This document shows, piece after piece, positions 36,600 through 47,539 of a stretch of 64,000 nt of DNA (positions are counted from its first letter, which is position 1; the number at the start of each line of letters is the position of its first letter). The translations under genes were made by a program, and so were the position numbers. The stretch comes from Symbiodinium natans (Eukaryota; Sar; Dinophyceae; Suessiales; Symbiodiniaceae), in the NCBI GenBank assembly GCA_905221605.1, contig CAJNDS010002411.1, positions 184,001 to 248,000 of the forward strand, given 5' to 3'. The notes under the pieces were generated by a model. The model was not told the DNA's origin. It ran no database searches and saw only the letters and a program-made list of their open reading frames with translations.

Positions 36600-39450
36600 G
36601 AGGCCATGCTGCTTCCTGGGAAGGGTGCACGGGACACAAGTGTGCAGCACATGCCGAGAGCATGGCACGTCCAAAGCGTGCCTTCCCGACAAGCCGCCCA
36701 GGCACGCCCGAGGCCCAGCCGAAAATCCTAGAGCAATTCTGAACCATGACATGACATGGGGCGGACAGCAATTCCAAAACATTCCCCCCGCCTTCTCGCC
36801 GCCTCAGTGCCATCGTGCAATGCATCGCAGGCATCACGGAATCGACTCGGGGAAGCCTCGGGGGCGGCAGCCGTCAAGCACCGTTAAGGCCCAATACTGC
36901 GCAGCACCATCTACCGCTATCTGCCGATTGGGAAGATGCAGCACTTTCCAATGCCACTGAAGTTTGATGATGCTCGCTCTTCAGCTACTCTTTAATGGTG
37001 GAAGCTCAGGTGGACGTGGCACATAGGGCAAGGCCGCAAGGCCGATGACAGAATAATCAAAAAGCTCACGCACGGGTTCAATTCAAAGCGTGAAAGAAGT
37101 GAAAGCAGCTGCAAAAGGAAGAGTTTGACAAAGGCATTCCGAGGAAGCATCCGGATCTGTCGGCCTCGGAAATCAGAGCGGTCAACAAGACCTGATAGTT
37201 CGCCACATGCATGTCTCAGCCAGCGGCACTACCGTCACCATGGCACGATGCAGCACAAGTGCAAGCGGTGTTTTGCTGGGTGTCAAGCCGGGGGTTTCGG
37301 CCAAATGTGGTCTTTGAGCTGACTTCGGATAGCGTGCTAGGCATGGCTTGCATGCTGCACACAAAACACAGAAATGCCTTGTGACCGTTTTGTGGCTTCG
37401 CATCGTTGTGCCGTCTGGGATGTTGCGGGATAACAAAAGCATCTGGCAGCTCATATCGATGAGACACAGCTTAAGCATTCGTTTCCAATCACGCAGTACT
37501 AGAGTTCAGCTGACATTCTGAAACAACTTCTCAAGCTGGGGCAGGCACAAACAAAGTGAGCACCTCAGCTACCCCTCGATTTGTCAATGCTTGATATTCG
37601 AATCACGCCCATGGCATGTCGCTGACATGACCCAGCAAGACAATGGAAACCGCTGGAAACCCCAGAGCATTGTGAATGCCACAGGCGCAGCCAAGCCAGC
37701 GCCCGGCATGATATCCTACACATGGCCTGGTCAACTACGAGATCAGTGTATTGGCATTTCGCCACGTGGCCTAAACAAGATCGACACCCTCGAAAGGCAG
37801 TAGCGACAATGTCCAAGATGTTACACAACTTCGATTCTTACCATCCAAGCCATGGTCAGAATCAAGACACCTTGAGCAAATAAAGACGCTGCCACCACGT
37901 CTGACGATTTTCTGGCTGGAAAACAGAAGTAACTGAACAATCCGAGGCGTAAACCCGATACAAAAAAAGACCTGAAGCATTCAAAATCGAGACAGAAAAA
38001 AAACAAGTCGTGATTCGTAGGCCTGCAGCAAGCTGTTTGGATTATCAGGCCCGAAAACAAACAATCTAGAGCCTGAGTTCCTTCAACTTGGTGAAAACTT
38101 TTTCCTACTGTTCCTCTGTAGGACAACACTTCGCTCAGGTAAAGGAGTTCTCGTAGAAGCTCACTCTGTGCGGAAAAGGGTGAAACCATTCTGCATATTG
38201 TCCCGGGCTTGCCATTGCCACAAGGACGGTACAATCTCGCATGCACTGCTGCATTATTGAACGTTGAACATCCGCGCATGTAGTTCTGTAGTATCTACTT
38301 CTATAAGGAGTGTGCATCTACTGGCTGTGTTTGCACTAGCTCTTGCATGTCCTCTGCCATAGGAACGATATTCACCATTCCCCATTCATAAAATCGCCTT
38401 GTAAGTTCCTCGTCATTCACATGAATCTGACTTGCTGGTATTGCGCTGCTTCCAGGCATTCTACTAACAAAAGGGCTCGGACCAACTTTTCCTGTTCCAC
38501 GTCTGATTCAAAATTTCCCCGCGAGCGCCACGCTAGCTAGCACAACTGCGCCAAGAATGTCGCAAAACAAGATTTTTGTACTTTTGTTTTGTAAGTGTAC
38601 TTAAAAGCTCCTGAGTTAAGTTCTTGGTTTCAATAATTGTAAAGGCTTCGGACTTTTGTCTCGAATCTAAGGCTCCAAATTTGTTGCTGTCAACTCCAAA
38701 ATGGAGCACTACGAGGCCATCACACACTGCCAGATGTGCCCATCGACAAGAAGTACGTGATGTTGAGCTTACACTTCTACTGTGAGTAGTTTGAACATCC
38801 ACAACGTGCCTTTGCAAGGCTGTCCCTTGTCAGATGCGGTCTCATCATGCGCGGCAATCCAACCACAGGCAGGGCGCCTTGCCCTCGTCGGTTTTGTGCC
38901 CTCATAGCCCAGCAGTAAGCCCCTTTAAAATCCCGAAATATCTCCAACGCAAAAAAAATCGGCAATGTGTTGTGCCGTCAGAAAGCCAGACCAAGAATGG
39001 ACTCCAGCAGGTGTCCAAGCTTTTTTTTTTTGGACTGACGCCTCTTTACTACATCAGTAGCGCAGTAGGCCGATCTTGTTGGGCTCGACATAACAGGTGA
39101 AACGAAGTCAGTGCGCTCAAACCACCAAACACACCACGCAACCACCCAAGAACCAAAGAAAAAGAAGAAACAAAGCAAGCAAAGGCGCAGAACTACTAGG
39201 TAACCCCACGCACTCAGTACTCGAAGTCGTCGTTGAAGTCCCGGTGCAATCATACAGCACAGAGCATGCGGGGAATCGCAAATTGCGACACTGCCAGATT
39301 CACAAAACCACCATCATGTAGCTACTGGTGCGACATCATTCGAATCGAACCGAGGTCATCACTCGATGGTCAGGATCCCGTACCCATCGTCAAGGACAGA
39401 TACCAGACCCGCAGTGGCAAAGGGATGTTACAGGTCAGACTCCCCAAGGA
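36600..39450. other. Region without recognisable genes
   Basis: Short overlapping frames only. A minus frame at 38533-38817 (94 aa) has a coding-like composition, including DSNKFGALDSRQKSEAF, but no recognisable domain; it could be a transposon remnant. Confidence 0.4.
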
Positions 39451-40644
39451 GAGGAAAGACGTGCGTATGCCCCATGGTGGTCAGCCAGTGGGGACTTAAC
39501 AGCAAGAACTATCAAGGCAAGACCGGCCCAGGGCACTCCATGGTGGTCAGCCAGTGGAGCAGCCCCGAGCGAAAGGTCCTCCGCTCACCCTGGCTTGCAG
39601 CTGCGCCCACCTGGATAGATGTCCGCGCACAAGCAAAGTCTCATCAGACGGCCAGAGGGGAGGCAACCTTTCCTTGCGTGAGTAGCTACAGCTACCGATT
39701 CCACCGTGAGCGTCATCAGCACGTTGCCAAACCCGTAAAACCACAGAGTTTAAAGTGGCGACCGAAGACCCCCAGTCAAGACATCGCACACAAGGCCACA
39801 CAGCTTTTGCGTTGGCCTGCGCATCAGTCTGCATCAGGTCCCTCCAAACCCCAACCCACGAGGTACGTCGGTAAGGAGATGGGAGGGCTCACATCACGTT
39901 TGCGTGCCGAAGCGCAAGGATCTCCATGGTAAAGCTGCTTTGATCCAATCAGAGCCATCAGGTTACAGCCAAGCAAGCGGCGAAACAACTGTGCCGCCGC
40001 AGGCCAAGCACAGACGAGGATGACCCTCTTGAAGGCCAGGTTAGTGCACAGGTGCTCAATGGCTCCCTGCCATGGCAGTGGGTGTATATTCTCCACATAG
40101 AAGTGCCCACAGTCTGGAAGAAGGCACCGCAGTATTGGTCTTTCCAGAGTCGGCACTCAGCCGAGATATTACAGAAGGGCGGGTCACATTGCCGTGACAG
40201 CACGTGAATCACGTGTCGTCTCGTCCAGCGATGAGCAGCGGGGCAACCAGGGTTGGCGGTTGTTGGGTCTCAAGGCCGAAGGGTTCACGTAAGGCCATAG
40301 CACAGAAATGGAGCAACCGACCCGGCTGACGGGGGCAGAGGAGAGGAAGACTGGGCAGTCTTACCTTGGACATAACACGATGAACAATCAAGGCCAGACC
40401 AGCCCAGAGTACTCCATGGAGGTCAGCCAGTGGAGCAGCCCCGAGCGAGAGGCTCTCCGCTCCATTAGGCTCACCGCAGCGCCCACCCAGAAGGGTGTCC
40501 CCGTCCCGACAAGTTGCATCAACCAGCCAGAAGGGAGGTCAATGCGCATCAGTAGCGACCGATTCCACTGGGGAAAACACCAGTCCTTGCACATAGCGGA
40601 GCAGTGGACCTCAGGGTTTGCCAATGTTGCACGAATCCTTCCGT

Positions 40645-42792
40645 CCGCAAGGCAAGAGGAGACGGCAGGGTCAACAACAAGGGCCGAGGGCTCAAGCGCC
40701 TCGAAGTTGTACACCTCACCACATTCGCCGAGGCAGGTTGGGGTGCCATGGAAACTTCCTATTACAAGCGTCCGTGCGCCCCATGGTGGTCAGCCACTGG
40801 GACTTACAAGTGAGCACTGCAGACCAGCCCAGGGCTCCCCATGGTGGTCAGCCAGTGGGGCAGCCGCGAGCCGCAGCCAAGAGCAGCAGGCTCCCTGGAG
40901 GCTCCCAGGACGGAAGCCATTGAGTAGCGACAGCTACCGATTCAGATAATACAGTCCAGTGGTCCCACCCATGCAATCAGGTGGGTGTGAGGGATCACGG
41001 CCAAGGGCCTTCCCAGTCAGGGCGTCGTGGGCGGTAGCCTGCAGAGACAGTATGGGCCCGTCTTCCTGACTTTTTGGCAACCGGCTTAGTACCTTCAGCC
41101 GCTTTCAAATCCTCGTCACTGGCGGCATCACGAGGCCTGACGCATACTTGTGGCAACTCCTCCTCGCTAACCCCCCACTCAGGGATGCCAGTTGGGATGG
41201 AGCCCCCTATGTGCCGTTTCATTGAGGCTTGGGCTGCATGCCACATCGTCCGGATGGCGTCCTGTATTTGCAGCGAGGGCCGAGGGCTCGGGCTCCTTGG
41301 GAGTGCCATGGCAGTACAGCTTGAACCAGAAGCTGTTGAGTTGCTGCTTAGTTGGATGCTTGGATCTTGCGAGCCCCTTGAGGGCAGCCCAATGAGCCGT
41401 GGCAGCATCATACCACGCATTCCGGGAACGTTGGGGTCCATGCTTAGTAGGTGTTGTGCTGAGCCCTTTCCAATGCTCATCGTCAATGACCGGCAGCCGA
41501 AAAGGAGCAGCAACATCAACTTCTCGCAAGGCCGCAAGGTCAGTAGTTCGCAGTTCAGAGAAACGCCAATCGTGCACCTGCGCCTCTGGTTCGTCCGCTT
41601 CCCCTGCCAGGTCCTCCATCGATGCGGGAGACACAGGTTCCGTGCCGGAAGAGACACTGTACACATCCGGCGAGGTTTGGACCTCGTTCACACCCGTGTT
41701 TTCGCCACGGGGCGAGGCAAGTAGGCTTTCCAAGGGCAGCACACGCCGGAGGAACACAGCCATCCGTGCAGTAGTGTCGGGCCATTCCAGGTTAAAGACG
41801 GACCAAAAGTGCTCAATGTTCTGATTGGCCACCGAGGCTGCTAGGGCGAGCCTGATGGCCTCAAGAAAATGGGCAGGGGGCAACTCCGGCTTAAACTCTT
41901 GGTATTGGCGCTGCCCAAGCGTTTGTGAGCCCTGCAGCGAAATTCCAAGGAACGCATTCAGGCTAGGCTGCTGTGCGAGCCTGGCTGCCTCCATATCCGT
42001 GTGTTTGGCGGCCTCCGCCCATGCCTGCAAGGCCTCCTGGGACACCTGCCCACTGACTTGAGGGAGTCCGCTACTCAGGTCCACCGCATACTTGGTTGTA
42101 GGGCATGTGGGCAGCCGATAAGCGCAGCCGGCAAGGAAAGCCACCATGGCCGCTAGCGGCACATTGACCTGGAGGTCAGTAATCCTGTGGTCGGATTCGG
42201 GAAAGCCCACAACAATGGGCAGTCCGGCAGCGCGCTCCAGGGAGCCTTTTTGGTGGGACTCAAATGCGAGCAGGAGCGCACCCAGCCAATACTTAATCCG
42301 GGTCAGAGTAGCACATCATGGCCGGAAAGCTGGCGTTGATGACGCTTGGCATATCCGCCACCGCGAAGAAAAGATCCGCATATACTGGGCAGTGGTCAGG
42401 GAAACCATACCCTACCAGGGACTCCGAGAGCCTTGCTTTATCTAACTGCGGAACCGGGCATGCCAACATATTCGCAAGGTCAACATGTTGCAGCGCTCCA
42501 GACAATCGAAGGCATTGCGCAATGATGGGTCGTAGACCTTCAGATAAGACATCGGGAAAGTCTCAGGCAAATGAAGAAGGGTGTCTGCGATTTGTATCAA
42601 CGCGTCCGAATCCTGCAGCTGGTGCGGTAAGCCATTTAACAACTCTTCATAGGTCCTGTATGCACGAAGCTGCTGGCAATGTGTCGTGAGATGATTTAAG
42701 TCACGCAGGCTCATGTAGGGCCGAGGCTTGACATTCTTCCCAAAGTGATGTCCTGCTTGGAGTGCGCGCCACATGAGCCCACAGACTGATAT
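40645..42792. repeat. Duplicated 2.1 kb element, copy A
   Basis: Copy A and copy B (43111-45195) begin with the same CCGCAAGGCAAGAGG and end with the same ACAGACTGATAT, about 95% identical by eye. Copy A has about 70 bases near 41069-41140 and 22 bases near 42463-42484 that copy B lacks. Copy B has 54 bases that copy A lacks. The spacer between the copies (42793-43110) extends the copy A open frame, so copy A is the more complete one at the 5' side of the minus-strand ORF. Confidence 0.9.
41179..42240 (-). pseudogene. Unidentified element ORF in copy A (343+ aa)
   Basis: A single open frame of about 343 codons runs through copy A. It includes MVAFLAGCAYRLPTCPTTKY, QNIEHFWSVFNLEWPDTTAR and a Glu/Ser-rich middle. 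Its frame continues upstream as RIKYWLGALLLAFESHQKGS before meeting a break near 42300. It resembles no transposase, reverse transcriptase or capsid family that I can recognise. The same protein is encoded by copy B with small in-frame differences, which suggests it was once a real coding sequence carried by a repeated element. Confidence 0.5.
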
Positions 42793-42953
42793 TGTTTTGC
42801 CCTGCATTGGGGGCGTATTGGCTGAAATGCTGGGATTGCGAGTGCTGCTGGGCTCGCTTGGCCCTGTCGGCTTGGATTTTGGTGGTTCCAGCGGCTCCTG
42901 AGAACCGTCGTGATCCTGGGCGAGGGGCCGACTTTTCTTGCGGACATGGGCAA
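42304..42953 (-). pseudogene. Upstream ORF fragments of the copy A element
   Basis: Two overlapping minus frames continue the element 5' of the main ORF. One (to about 42807) reads TISVCGLMWRALQAGHHFGK and runs to FDCLERCNML. The other reads ANMLACPVPQLDKARLSESL followed by GFPDHCPVYADLFF. They are out of frame with each other near 42470, so a frameshift or an intron separates them. The DHCPVYADL stretch is reminiscent of the SDHxPV end of endonuclease/exonuclease/phosphatase domains in LINE elements, but this is only weak similarity. Confidence 0.35.
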
Positions 42954-43569
42954 TAACGCTAGATCGCCTTGTCGACAGAAGTCGTCACACTAGTTTCCAC
43001 ATCACGACTGGAATGTCTTGGCCCAGTCCATGGCGACGAGGCGGTTCTGCCGTAGATTCGCCTGGGACAAGAGATTGTTTTGGTGTTGGTGCAACCACTT
43101 CTGAGACCAACCGCAAGGCAAGAGGAGACGGCAGGGTCAACAACAAGGGCCGAGGGCTCAAGCGCCTAGAAGTTGTACACCTCACCACATTCGCCGAGGC
43201 AGGTTGGGGTGCCATGGAAACTTCCTATTACAAGCGTCCGTGCGCCCCATGGTGGTCAGCCACTGGGACTTACAAGTGAGCACTGCAGACCAGCCCAGGG
43301 CTCCCCATGGTGGTCAGCCAGTGGGGCAGCCGCGAGCCGCAGCCAAGAGCAGCAGGCTCCCTGGAGGCTCCCAGGACGGAAGCCATTGAGTGGCGACAGC
43401 TACCGATTCAGATAATACAGTCCAGCGGTCCCACCCATGCAATCAGGTGGGTGTGAGGGATTATTGCCAAGGGCCTTCCCAATCAGGGCGTCGTGGGCGG
43501 TAGCCTGCAGAGACAGTCTGGGCCCGTCTTCCTGATACTTGTGGCAACTCCTCCTCGCTGACCCCCCAC

Positions 43570-44477
43570 TCAGGGATGCCAGTTGGGATGGAGCCCCCTA
43601 TGTGCCGTTTCATTGAGGCTTGGGCTGCATGCCACATCGTCCGGATGGCGTCCTGTATTTGCCGACTGCACCACACCTTCGTCCCGATACTGAAAGGGGA
43701 AGGTGGTAAGCGCGGCAGCGAGGGCCGAGGGCTCGGGCTCCTTGGGAGTGCCATGGCAGTACAGCTTGAACCAGAAGCTGTTGAGTTGCTGCTTAGTTGG
43801 ATGCTTGGGCCCCTTGAGGGCAGCCCAATGAGCAGTGGCAGCATCATACCACGCATTCCGTGAGCGTTGGGGTCCATGCTTAGTAGGTGTTGTGCTGAGC
43901 CCTTTATGCTCATCATCAATGACCGGCAGCCGAAAAGGAGCAGCAACATCAACTTCTCGCAAGGCCGCAAGGTCAGTAGTTCGCAGTTCAGAGAAACGCC
44001 AATCGTGCACCTGCGCCTCTGGTTCGTCCGCTTCCTCTGCCAGGTCCTCCATCGATGCGGAAGACACAGGTTCCGCGTCGGAAGAGACACTGTACACATC
44101 CGGCAAGGTTTGGACCTCGTTCACACCCGCGTTTTCGCCACAGGGCGAGGCAAGCAGACTTTCCAAGAGCAGCACACGCGGAGGAACACAGCCATCCGAG
44201 CAGTAGTGTCGAGCCATTCCAGGTTCAAGACGGACCAAAAGTGCTCAATGTTCTGATTGGCCACCGAGGCTGCTAGGGCGAGCCTGATGGCCTCAAGAAA
44301 ATGGGCAGGGGGCAACTCCGGCTTAAACTCTTGGTATTGGCGCTGCCCAAGCGTTTGTGAGCCCTGCAGCGAAATTCCAAGGAACGCATTCAGGCTAGGC
44401 TGCTGTGCGAGCCTGGCTGCTTCCATATCCGTGTGTTTGGCGGCCTCCGCCCATGCCTGCAAGGCCTCCTGGAACAC
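43570..44477 (-). pseudogene. Frameshifted element ORF in copy B
   Basis: Two minus frames (44477-44121 and 44238-43570) together match the copy A protein. A one-base deletion in the run corresponding to copy A ACACGCCGG puts the junction out of frame, so the copy is broken. Other differences, such as the extra TTFPFQYRDEGVVQ and the loss of single residues, keep the frame. Confidence 0.6.
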
Positions 44478-44718
44478 CTGCCCACTGACTCAGTCCGCGA
44501 CTCAGGTCCACCGCATACTTGGTTGTAGGGCATGTGGGCAGCCGATAAGCGCAGCCGGCAAGGAAAGCCACCATGGCCGCTAGCGGCACATTGACCTGGA
44601 GGTCAGTAATCCTGTGGTCGGATTCGGGAAAGCCCACAACAATGGGCAGTCCGGCAGCGCGCTCCAGGGAGCCTTTTTGGTGGGACTCAATGCGAGCAGG
44701 AGCGCACCCAGCCAATAC

Positions 44719-45109
44719 TTAATCCGGGTCAGAGCAGCACATCATGGCCGGAAAGCTGGCATTGATGACGCTTGGCATATCCGCCACCGCGAAGAAAAGA
44801 TCCGCATATACTGGGCAGTAGTCAGGGAAACCATACCCTACCAGGGACTCCGAGAGCCTTGCTTTATCTAACTGCGGAACCGGGCAACATGTTGCAGCGC
44901 TCCAGACAATCGAAGGCATTGCGCAATGATGGGTCGTAGACCTTCAGATAAGACATCGGGAAAGTCTCAGACAAATGAAGAAGGGTGTCTGCGATTTGTA
45001 TCAACGCGTCCGAATCCTGCAGCTGGTGCGGTAAGCCATTTAACAACTCTTCATAGGTCCTGCATGCACGAAGCTGCTGGCAATGTGTCGTGAGATGATT
45101 TAAAGTCAC
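44719..45109 (-). pseudogene. Upstream ORF fragments of the copy B element
   Basis: Counterparts of the copy A upstream fragments: ARLSESLVGYGFPDYCPVYA at 44919-44719 and LNHLTTHCQQLRACRTYEEL at 45109-44864. The 22-base deletion between them removes the link seen in copy A. Confidence 0.5.
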
Positions 45110-45199
45110 GCAGGCTCATGTAGGACCGAGGCTTGACATTCTTCCCAAAGTGATGTCCTGCTTGGAGCGCGCCACATGAGCCCACAGACTGATATCACA

Positions 45200-46655
45200 A
45201 CATCCAAAGCATTACAAACAAACCAGAGAACTGGTTTTTTGAAATCTTGTCTTGACTCTGCGATCTTGTTTTGCTTTGAAGCAAGGTTTCCGAAAAAAAC
45301 CGACATTTAGCGTTTTTGCTTAACGCACACTTTAAATTCGAAAAGGCGCTGCCGGGAACCTGACGGACCACTTTTGCTGGAGGTAGCTTTCTGCTTTTGC
45401 TTCCAGGAAACTTTTCCAGTAAGTTTAATGGAGCCGGTGAGAAGCAGTGAACTTTCAAGCACAGCTGCAAACAATTCCCAAGAAAGTGAAGTTAAGAAAT
45501 TAAGAATTCTCTTTTCTGTCTCCAAGACTTTCGACTCGAAGCAGCTCCAGTTGTAATGGTGGAGGTCTTGGGCAGCACAAGCAAAAAACAAAGATTCGTC
45601 GTCTGTCGTCAGGCAGTTGACATTCAGAGTTAGCACATGCCACCTCCGCAACCACGTGAACTTTCTGCAACGACTAGCTCCACTGAAGCAAGAGCCTGTT
45701 ATGGCATTGGCACAAGTTTGCTTGGGTTTGCAGGTATTCTTGTCCAACGATTTTTCTGCTCCATTTAGACCGTGCTTTCACGAACTTCGTTTGTTTTTTT
45801 TTCTTGATTTGTTCAAAAATTCGAGCTTCTTCGTTCTTGCCTTCAAAGCCTGTGTTCACCTCAAAGACTTTACAGCCTTCTTTGTTCTCATCCTTCAAGG
45901 CCTTCGTTCTCACTCTTCGAAGTCTTGAAGCCTTTATTCTCACCTTGGAAGCCTTTAAAGCCAGCCCCACTCAGCCAGCATGCAGGACAACAAACTCGAC
46001 ATGTCTTTTAAAGCTGTGGAAGTGACTGTGCACGTGCTTGCTTTTGGACAGTGCTATATCAAAGCAGGAAGAGCGCGCGGATGCAGAGGTCGGTGCGCAG
46101 AAACATTAAATCATTCGATCGTGCAATGCCAATTCAGATTTGCCGCTGCCAGATTGTCTCACTTGAATTCAAAAGCTAGCGCCAAGCTGCATTGTACTAA
46201 GACGAACAATGTGGGCAGAGTGTCCACGTCCAAAAGGGTTGAGCTTGCAGAAGAAGTGCGCTTCTCCATCGCCAGACCATGCTGCAACTTACACAGCGCC
46301 TAGAAGGCCACTGCAGACTTTAGAGGTTCCTGCAGGCCTTTTAGAAAATGCGCAAGTTGCCTGCTGGTTTCTCTTTTATTACTGTGCACACTATCGGGCT
46401 CGCACTTTCTCCTTCTAATCTTTTTGTGATGGGCGGCTGTGCACCGCAACAGAACGGAGCTAACATTGGTTTTGCTGATTCTGACTTTACTACGCATTCT
46501 GTTTATCAGCATGACCCAACCAGCAAGCCGCTAAATTGCCTTTCAGTGAGGCCACTTGAGACGACGTGGAGGCTCATTGTGCTTCCGTCAAGAAACAAGG
46601 ATTGACTGATGGACAGTTGCAAAAGTAGGTTGCCAAAAAAACGGACTCGGATGGG
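45200..46655. other. Region without recognisable genes
   Basis: A minus frame of 146 aa (45307-45747) and several plus frames are present without known motifs. A degenerate repeat lies at 45815-45965. Confidence 0.4.
45815..45965. repeat. Degenerate ~22 bp repeat (GCCTTCRTTCTCAYCTTCAAAG)
   Basis: Successive segments GTTCTTGCCTTCAAAGCCTG, GTTCACCTCAAAGACTTTAC, GTTCTCATCCTTCAAGGCCT, GTTCTCACTCTTCGAAGTC and ATTCTCACCTTGGAAGCC are variants of one unit. Confidence 0.65.
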
Positions 46656-46664
46656 TTGAGCTGC

Positions 46665-46910
46665 TTTGTTTGTGTGTAATTTTTGTGTTGCTTTGTTGTG
46701 TGCTTTTGTGTGTTGCGTTGTTCTTTTCTTGTGTGTTGTGTCTTTTTGTGTGTGTTGCGTTGTTGTGTGTTGTTGTGTTTTGTTTGTTGTGTGTTGTTTG
46801 TTGTGTTGGGTTGTTGTGTGCGTTGTGTTGTTGTCTGTGGTGTGTTGTTGTGTGTGGTGTGTTGTTGTGTGTGACGTGTGTGCGGTGTGCGGGGTGTGTG
46901 GGTGGGGGTG
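46665..46910. repeat. TG/TTG-rich low-complexity tract
   Basis: Irregular TTGTGTGTTG units. The Cys/Val-rich plus frames and Asn/Thr/His-rich minus frames over it are artefacts of base composition. Confidence 0.8.
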
Positions 46911-47041
46911 GGTAAGAGCTGGGGGAGGTTATGAACTTCAGTTCGAACTTGGGTGTCTCAAGCTTCAAGGTTTGTCGGAGCCAATCTGCTTAGCTGGTAC
47001 TTTCCGTGTGTCATGAACGCTGACGTCGGACGCGACAAAGT

Positions 47042-47250
47042 GTGGGGTCTCCTACCCGCGCGGCTTGGTTTTTGGTTTGGTTCGGCCTTCTGCCGTCGCC
47101 TCACCTTTGCGGCCGAGGGCACGAATGGACACGTTTCTCGACAAATGGTGCTGATGGCAAGGGTGGAGTGTCCCTTCACTGCGCAGCGAAGGTCCCATGT
47201 GCTCCCCGTCGTGATGACGAAGATGAGGACGATGAGAACATCCCTCCAGG
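47042..47250 (+). CDS. Possible exon upstream of the transposase
   Basis: A plus frame ends in CGRGHEWTRFSTNGADGKGG and an Asp/Glu-rich tail just before CCAG|GTTTGGG, a good donor. It has the look of an N-terminal zinc-ribbon-like or acidic exon and could join the transposase through an intron ending CCCTTAG at 47469. This is unproven. Confidence 0.3.
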
Positions 47251-47256
47251 TTTGGG

Positions 47257-47456
47257 AATGTATTGGAGGGGGGGTCCGGAGGGGGGGATAATACATTGCT
47301 TAATGGGTTTCCTAGGGAGAGCAGGAAGGGAAATGTATTGAAGGGTCAGCACTCATCTACAAACATCTCTTGCGTGTGATTTGCCTGCTACCTGACACAT
47401 CCCCCCCCCCTCCCCCAATACATTAGCAACAGGGTCGTAATGTATTCTAGCCCTCC
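47257..47456. repeat. Nested inverted repeats around AATACATT
   Basis: AATGTATTGGAGGGGGGG (47257-47274) is inverted as CCCCCCCTCCCCCAATACATT (47404-47424). A second pair, GGAGGGGGGGATAATACATT (about 47278-47297) and AATGTATTCTAGCCCTCCCCCC (about 47439-47460), lies nested with it. The whole sits in what would be the intron before the transposase. Confidence 0.7.
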
Positions 47457-47539
47457 CCCCTCCCCTTAGGCAGCTGTAGGGAGGGATATGAGAACGATGA
47501 GGGGAGACGTTCCTACAAACTGTGCAACCGCAAAATGAC

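Larger units (their letters stand above)
39473..43412. repeat. Dispersed module with CCATGGTGGTCAGCCAGTGG core
   Basis: The core occurs at about 39475, 39540, 40412, 40783, 40839, 43247 and 43302. It is usually preceded by CCAGCCCAGGGC and followed some 90-150 bases later by AGCTACCGATTC (39695, 40560 diverged, 40931, 43399). Each module thus has two core boxes and one distal box. Modules abut the 2.1 kb duplicated element at its left edge, suggesting a terminal region of a mobile element. Confidence 0.7.
43111..45195. repeat. Duplicated 2.1 kb element, copy B
   Basis: Direct-orientation second copy of 40645-42792, offset by 2466 bases at the start. It carries a 54-base in-frame segment (about 43662-43715) absent from copy A. 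It also carries single-base deletions near 44180 and 44688 and a 22-base deletion near 44886 that break reading frames. It stops abruptly at 45195, where copy A continues into further open frame. Confidence 0.9.

Noticed and set aside
42304-42505. GFPDHCPVYADLFF as the end of a LINE endonuclease domain
   Set aside because: Only a short match to the SDHxPV signature. No upstream catalytic Glu/Asp/His motifs and no reverse transcriptase domain could be found nearby.
46666-47016. Cys/Val-rich plus-strand ORF resembling a metallothionein- or membrane-like protein
   Set aside because: Base composition is almost entirely TG/TTG. The Cys pattern is irregular and overlaps equal-length ORFs in other frames.
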